A DNA stretch of 34,616 nt from Kitasatospora sp. MBT63 (lineage in GTDB: Bacteria; Actinomycetota; Actinomycetes; Streptomycetales; Streptomycetaceae), in NCBI RefSeq assembly GCF_000710465.2, contig NZ_JAIZ01000270.1, forward strand, positions 34,620-69,235, given 5' to 3'. Position numbers and translations under genes: made by a program. This document shows, in pieces, positions 31,036 to 34,616 of the stretch. Position 1 is the stretch's first letter. Each line of letters begins with the position of its first letter. The notes under the pieces are model-generated. The model saw only the letters and a program-made list of their open reading frames with translations. It searched no databases and was not told the origin of the DNA.

Positions 31036-31580
31036 GCCCCGGGGCCGGCCAGCGTCAACCTGCGCTCCACGCGCTGAGCCGCCGCATGGATTTCCGGTTC
31101 CGCTCGGCGGATGAACCGCCCAACGATGCTGTCCGGCCCGTACCGGCTCACGATCTCGGCGACCCTCGCCGGTGTGGTCGTTGGCGTGCCGTCCGGGGTG
31201 GTGGTCATGTCGCAGTAGATCAGCGCATCGACCAGTCCGGGCTCCTCCAACGGGAACTCAGCCTTCAGCTCCTCGCGCAGCCCACGCTCTTCTGCCTCCA
31301 ACAGTGCACAGGAGTGGTGGGCAACGAGCCTTACGACCCGCTCGTCCACCCGCTCGACGTTGCGCAGGAACCGCGCGCCGTCGAGCGGGTGGAACCCGGT
31401 GTCGGTGATGCGGGGGGAGTACCCGACGTCGTGCAGCACGGCGGCAGCTTCGAGCAAGTCGGTATCCGGCCCGAGGATCGGCGCCAGCGTCCGAGCCCGG
31501 CCAGCCACTCCCTGGGAGTGGGCCCAGCGGCGGGGAAGGTCTTCGGAGAGCAGAGCTTCAGCGAGGTCGTAGGCCCACAC
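31032..31580 (-). CDS. HD-domain phosphohydrolase (182 aa)
   Basis: GTG 31,580 has GGAAGGA seven bases before it. The HD metal site is visible: H in RRWAHSQGVAGRA, the H-D pair in AAVLHDVGYS, then H in GFHPLDGARFLR and the double His in LVAHHSCA. Such proteins hydrolyse phosphoester bonds in nucleotides or signalling nucleotides. It overlaps the Nudix gene's end by 4 bp, tail to tail, and lies 13 bp after the GntR gene. In context it could act on the same nucleotide signal as the Nudix protein; the substrate is unknown. Confidence 0.9.
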   Translation of the reverse strand: MWAYDLAEALLSEDLPRRWAHSQGVAGRARTLAPILGPDTDLLEAAAVLHDVGYSPRITDTGFHPLDGARFLRNVERVDERVVRLVAHHSCALLEAEERGLREELKAEFPLEEPGLVDALIYCDMTTTPDGTPTTTPARVAEIVSRYGPDSIVGRFIRRAEPEIHAAAQRVERRLTLAGPGA

Positions 31581-31593
31581 GGTGGGGTCCTTC

Positions 31594-32049
31594 CTAGGGG
31601 GTGGATGGTGCGATGTTCGGTCCCGACAGCGCGCGGACGAAGCGCCCCTTGCCCTGCCGGACTTCCAGCACGCCAGCGCCTTCGAGCTGGGCCAGCGCAC
31701 GACGGACGGTGCCCCGCGACGCCTCGGTCAGCTCACAGAGCTTGCTCTCCGGCGGGAACGGATCACCTGGAGCCAGACCTTCAGCGGCGATCAGACCGGC
31801 GATCTGGTCGTAGACCGTGGGCCTCGCCGCCGCGGTCGAGACCGTGCGGCGGGTGCCCTGCTGGGAGCGGACCAGACCCTCGTCCGCAAGAATCTTGAGC
31901 GCACGCCCGACGGTGCTTCGTGCGACGCCATACCGCTTCATCAGCTCGGCCTCAGACGGCAGCGTGGTCTGCCCGGAACCATCGCCGATCTCAGCGCGTA
32001 GCGCATCGGCGATCTGTAGGTACGTGCCACGTGGGCTCCGCTCGGCCAC
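31594..32049 (-). CDS. GntR regulator with two winged-helix domains (151 aa)
   Basis: Two GntR-type DNA-binding domains lie in tandem: first YLQIADALRAEIGDG, LPSEAELMKRYGVARSTVGRAL and EGLVRSQQGTRRTV; then YDQIAGLIAAEGLAPGD, PPESKLCELTEASRGTVRRAL and AGVLEVRQGKGRFV. No ligand domain follows. GTG 32,049 lies six bases after AGGAAGGAG; an upstream ATG is less well placed. Probably the KorSA-like repressor of element B, able to bind two half-sites within one chain. It lies upstream of the HD gene in the same operon. Confidence 0.9.
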   Translation of the reverse strand: MAERSPRGTYLQIADALRAEIGDGSGQTTLPSEAELMKRYGVARSTVGRALKILADEGLVRSQQGTRRTVSTAAARPTVYDQIAGLIAAEGLAPGDPFPPESKLCELTEASRGTVRRALAQLEGAGVLEVRQGKGRFVRALSGPNIAPSTP

Positions 32050-32544
32050 CAGTCGCTCCTTCCTCGTCCTGTGCACTCCCGCCACGATGAGGATGCCGCA
32101 ATTCGGCGACGATCATCGAGGGCCTGGTCAGTATGACCGAGGTCAATTGGCCATCCCCACGGCACCTCGCTGGTGTGGTTCCCACGGAGAGCGGCTGTTC
32201 GTGAAGAGTCGCTCTGGGAGTTAAGGCGGGCAGGGCGCACCGGCGCGTGGCCCAGGCCGCTCGCCACCGCGCCCGTCTTCGCCGGGCGGTGGTGGCCAGC
32301 CGCGCCGGGTGCACGCAGACAAGCGGGAGACCTGTCCCTCACCCCGCCGTGGCTGGGGCGGGCGGCTCCACGGTTTACCCACCGGTCAGGACCGGAGCCG
32401 CACTGAGCAAGGCTTGGGGTCCCCTCGGCCGGATTGCGGGCTAAGGCAAGGAGCCGGCCCGAGATCGCGGGCAAGCGTACCGCCCCCGACCGTGCTCGGC
32501 CCCAATCCAGAGGACACCAGTCAAAACCGCTCTGCCGCCCGCCT
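32050..32544. other. Non-coding spacer
   Basis: These ~500 bp have no supported gene. They should hold the promoter for the GntR-HD operon, and the 3' end of the minus-strand hydrolase gene abuts the right side. I see no strong repeat or hairpin. Confidence 0.5.
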
Positions 32545-33471
32545 CTAATCGCTATCTGCACCGGGCGGGCCGAACCTGATTCCCTTAATTTGAATCCCTG
32601 AGTTTGCGTAATTCGGGCCATAGTGAATGGCGGCAGATGGGCTGGCCGGGCTGTATATCCAGCGCGCTGGGTCGCCATTGGGGGCTCTCTTGAAATATTC
32701 AGCCTCATATTGCATTTCGGTGACGATCGGAATGAGCCCGCCAGCGAGTTGTATGGAATTATCGAAGACGCGTGAGCGGTGGGCAAATGCGCACATTACG
32801 TTTGGCCCTACGCGTGCGTTCCGATTGGAGACTGCCTGGATCGTCCTAGCCAGCACTCGGGCGATGGGCTCAGGGCCTTCAGTCTTCTCCAATATTCTCC
32901 TGATGCTGCGTTCAAGCTGATTTCGCTCGTTTCCTGTGAGCTGCTGCCCGGCGGCATGGAGCATGAACAGTGAGTCGGGTGGCAAAAATTTGAGATGGAC
33001 CGAGAAGTTTTGGTCGGCCTCCTCCCGCCACTCCTCGCTCAGGTCCTGCGCGTTGCTGATCACAGCAAGGTAGGGGTGTAGGTGATCTGACGACGGTAGT
33101 CTTCCCTGAGCCTGCGGGTTCCTCATGCCGGCGAACCCGCCACCGACGAAGGATGTCCTCCTTGCGCTTCGGCGTTCTGTCGGGCGGCAGGCGAGCTGCA
33201 AATTTCGAATGCTGGAGGCTGCGGTCTTGGCAAGGGTGTCGAGGAGGGCGGGAAGTGGTTTTTCCTGGGCCATGCATCGCATTAGTAGCTCATCCGTGCG
33301 TTCGACGTGTGAGCAGCGCGCCAATCCGGTGAATGCAAATGCGGCCGAATTGCCAAATAGTGTCGCCTTATTGGCAACCTCCTCGTGAATGCTCCCATCC
33401 AGCAGTGTAAGTCTCCGGTCGGATGCCTGAACTGCAAATCTATTGGTGATGCAGGTGAGGAGAAGTGTCAT
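32545..33471 (-). CDS. Proteasome-like Ntn hydrolase (308 aa)
   Basis: The N-terminus MTLLLTCITNRFAVQASDRR reads like a proteasome beta subunit. Removing Met would expose Thr1, and numbering from it gives D17 in A-S-D-R-R-L-T, K34 (K33 with one extra residue) and G48 (G47), the known catalytic and oxyanion positions. The rest (about 60-308) is unlike HslV or PrcB; it includes HLHPYLAVIS, a helical region and a C-terminal tail. ATG 33,471 is preceded by GGGGG at five bases; ATG 33,483 is possible but would bury the Thr. The gene is AT-richer than its neighbours and stands alone, with no unfoldase beside it. Cargo of element B. Confidence 0.72.
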   Translation of the reverse strand: MTLLLTCITNRFAVQASDRRLTLLDGSIHEEVANKATLFGNSAAFAFTGLARCSHVERTDELLMRCMAQEKPLPALLDTLAKTAASSIRNLQLACRPTERRSARRTSFVGGGFAGMRNPQAQGRLPSSDHLHPYLAVISNAQDLSEEWREEADQNFSVHLKFLPPDSLFMLHAAGQQLTGNERNQLERSIRRILEKTEGPEPIARVLARTIQAVSNRNARVGPNVMCAFAHRSRVFDNSIQLAGGLIPIVTEMQYEAEYFKRAPNGDPARWIYSPASPSAAIHYGPNYANSGIQIKGIRFGPPGADSD

Positions 33472-33483
33472 CTCGACCCCCAT

Positions 33484-34043
33484 GTTGAGAAATTCGGGCA
33501 CGGGATAACTTCTCGTAGTTTCAACGATTGCGCAGCATCGACAGCCCTGCAAACTGGCGGCCATAAGGTTCCAGGGCCCTCGCGCCCGGATTCGGCTAGC
33601 AAGGGCTGATCGCACGAAGGGTCCGGGAGGCGGTCGCCACGCAGAAGACATGTCGAGCCGGTCGATCGCTCGAAGTGCTGAATCGGCGGCAGGTAGATCC
33701 TCATCGACTGAGACGGCGGATGGGTTTCCCGGGACCACTCCGGGACCACACGCTGTGCTCGGAGCCGAACAACACCCGGCTGGCCGCTTGGTGTGGCGTG
33801 CGCCAGAAAGCCCCCACCTGCGGAAACGTCCAACATTGCGATCTGGGGTCAAGCGTGTTGGTTCCGGTGTCACCGGTAGGCGCCGCTGCCACCCCGTGCC
33901 GGCGAATCATCAGCTTGGCGATGGGGGTTGATGGGAGACAGGGGTTGGTTGTCCGAGTGAGCGGCTAGGTTGTGGGCCAAGCACCTTGATCCGCGGCAGG
34001 TACAGCGTCGGGGATTGGTGACCTGGGGAAGGGGAGCGAGACG
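33484..34043. other. Non-coding spacer
   Basis: About 560 bp with no supported gene; overlapping frames on either strand have shadow-like composition. It holds the promoter of the hydrolase (minus) and of the McrA-like gene (plus). A sequence CTGGGGTCAAG at 33,842 only briefly resembles the attachment core. Confidence 0.45.
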
Positions 34044-34580
34044 ATGGGTGCGTGGCTGGTCCTGGCGGTGGGGGACGACCGCTCGCACGGGGGCAACGAC
34101 GGGTACGACGACGAGCCGTCGCAGCACTACAGCTGGGACAGCACCGTCCCGAACCACGCGAACATGCAGGTCGGCGACGTGATCGCGCTGTGGGACAAGA
34201 AGGCCCTGCTCGGTGTCTCGGTGATCGAGGAGATCGCCAGGGAACAGGCCGAGAAGGACGTCTACACCTGCCCGCACTGCGGCAAGGCCAGCTTCAAGCC
34301 GCGCAAGACCCTGACGCCGGAGTACCTGTGCTTCGACTGCAAGGCCGAGTTCGACACCCCCGTCACCCGCCGCAGGCCGGTCACGACCTACCGCTCCCGC
34401 CACGACGCGGCCTGGACCGACATGGCCGGACTCCTGCCCGGATCGGTCCTGCGCTCGCTGTGCGACAAGCCCAAATCCCAGAACAGCCTGCGCCCGCTCC
34501 AGTGGGACAGACTCCGCGAAGCCATCGAGGCAACCGGCGAGAGCACCGTCCGGATCGTCGCAGCCGCCCACAAGGTCTGA
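34044..34580 (+). CDS. McrA-like N-terminal / EVE-type reader with zinc ribbon (178 aa)
   Basis: ATG 34,044 follows GGGGAGCGAG. The first ~60 residues (AWLVLAVGDDR, then YSWDSTVPNHANMQVGDVIALWD) resemble the EVE-like domain found at the N-terminus of Streptomyces HNH restriction-type proteins. A zinc ribbon follows (C-P-H-C and C-F-D-C), then YRSRHDAAW and a short helical end. In those longer proteins an HNH nuclease domain comes next; here TGA stops at 178 aa, and no nuclease domain is visible in the 36 bp left. It is either a free-standing reader of modified DNA or a shortened relative. Confidence 0.75.
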   Translation: MGAWLVLAVGDDRSHGGNDGYDDEPSQHYSWDSTVPNHANMQVGDVIALWDKKALLGVSVIEEIAREQAEKDVYTCPHCGKASFKPRKTLTPEYLCFDCKAEFDTPVTRRRPVTTYRSRHDAAWTDMAGLLPGSVLRSLCDKPKSQNSLRPLQWDRLREAIEATGESTVRIVAAAHKV

Positions 34581-34616
34581 GGTGACCCCTGCGATGTGGA
34601 CACACCCGACAATGGA

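Noticed and set aside
31941..32786. 281-codon minus-strand open frame spanning the GntR promoter
   Set aside because: It overlaps the GntR start and the hydrolase gene in other frames and looks non-coding in amino acid composition.
33842..33852. CTGGGGTCAAG resembling the start of the attachment core
   Set aside because: No T-arm or acceptor sequence follows and one G is missing; too short to be the right attachment site.

Overview
The window is very GC-rich, with strong third-position GC bias, GGAGG-type ribosome binding sites, frequent GTG starts and many ATGA/GTGA stop-start overlaps. Together with WhiB-like proteins and FtsK-type single-protein DNA translocases, this points to Streptomyces or a close relative. 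Nearly everything belongs to actinomycete integrative and conjugative elements (AICEs, pSAM2-like). I see two related elements placed head to tail at the 3' end of a proline tRNA gene.

Element A (start of window to about 15,928). The window opens in the first five codons of an ssb gene (minus strand). A strong hairpin follows, then a minus-strand transfer operon running 6,658 down to 125: 80-aa protein, WhiB-like protein, small membrane protein, Spd-like coiled-coil membrane protein, 151-aa protein, zinc-ribbon protein, FtsK/TraB translocase, 63-aa membrane protein, 68-aa protein and a DUF6197-like protein. A divergent control region with palindromes (6,659-7,111) separates it from a GntR regulator. 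Cargo follows: an XRE/TPR regulator behind a phased repeat array, an 83-aa protein, an AT-richer divergent pair (XRE-coiled-coil protein and small membrane protein), and a 962-aa protein with two degenerate RNase III folds each followed by a dsRNA-binding domain. The element ends at 15,886-15,928, a 43-bp copy of the 3' half of tRNA-Pro(GGG) without its 5' half.

Element B (15,886 to beyond the window). It starts with integrase and excisionase, a DUF3631 helicase and a primase-polymerase, with a repeat array at the helicase 3' end that could be an origin. An HNH-like protein, a short C5-methyltransferase, a 197-aa protein and ssb come next. The same hairpin seen in A then precedes a minus-strand transfer operon: three small membrane proteins, a candidate clt repeat array, a different TraB, a 550-aa protein, a 69-aa protein, a DUF2637 gene interrupted at a 3x7-bp repeat, WhiB and the 80-aa protein. 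Beyond a second divergent control region lies a regulatory and immunity-type cluster: XRE-DUF5919, Nudix (compare Pif of pSAM2), HD hydrolase and a double-winged-helix GntR. Cargo in B includes a lone proteasome-fold Ntn hydrolase and an McrA-like modified-DNA-reader-type protein.

The two elements share a backbone (ssb, terminator, 62/63-aa and 68/69-aa proteins, WhiB and the 80-aa protein) but carry different TraB proteins and different repeats next to traB. That fits two elements able to coexist. The most novel candidates are the double pseudo-RNase III/dsRBD protein, the proteasome-like hydrolase and the heptamer-repeat frameshift in the DUF2637 gene.
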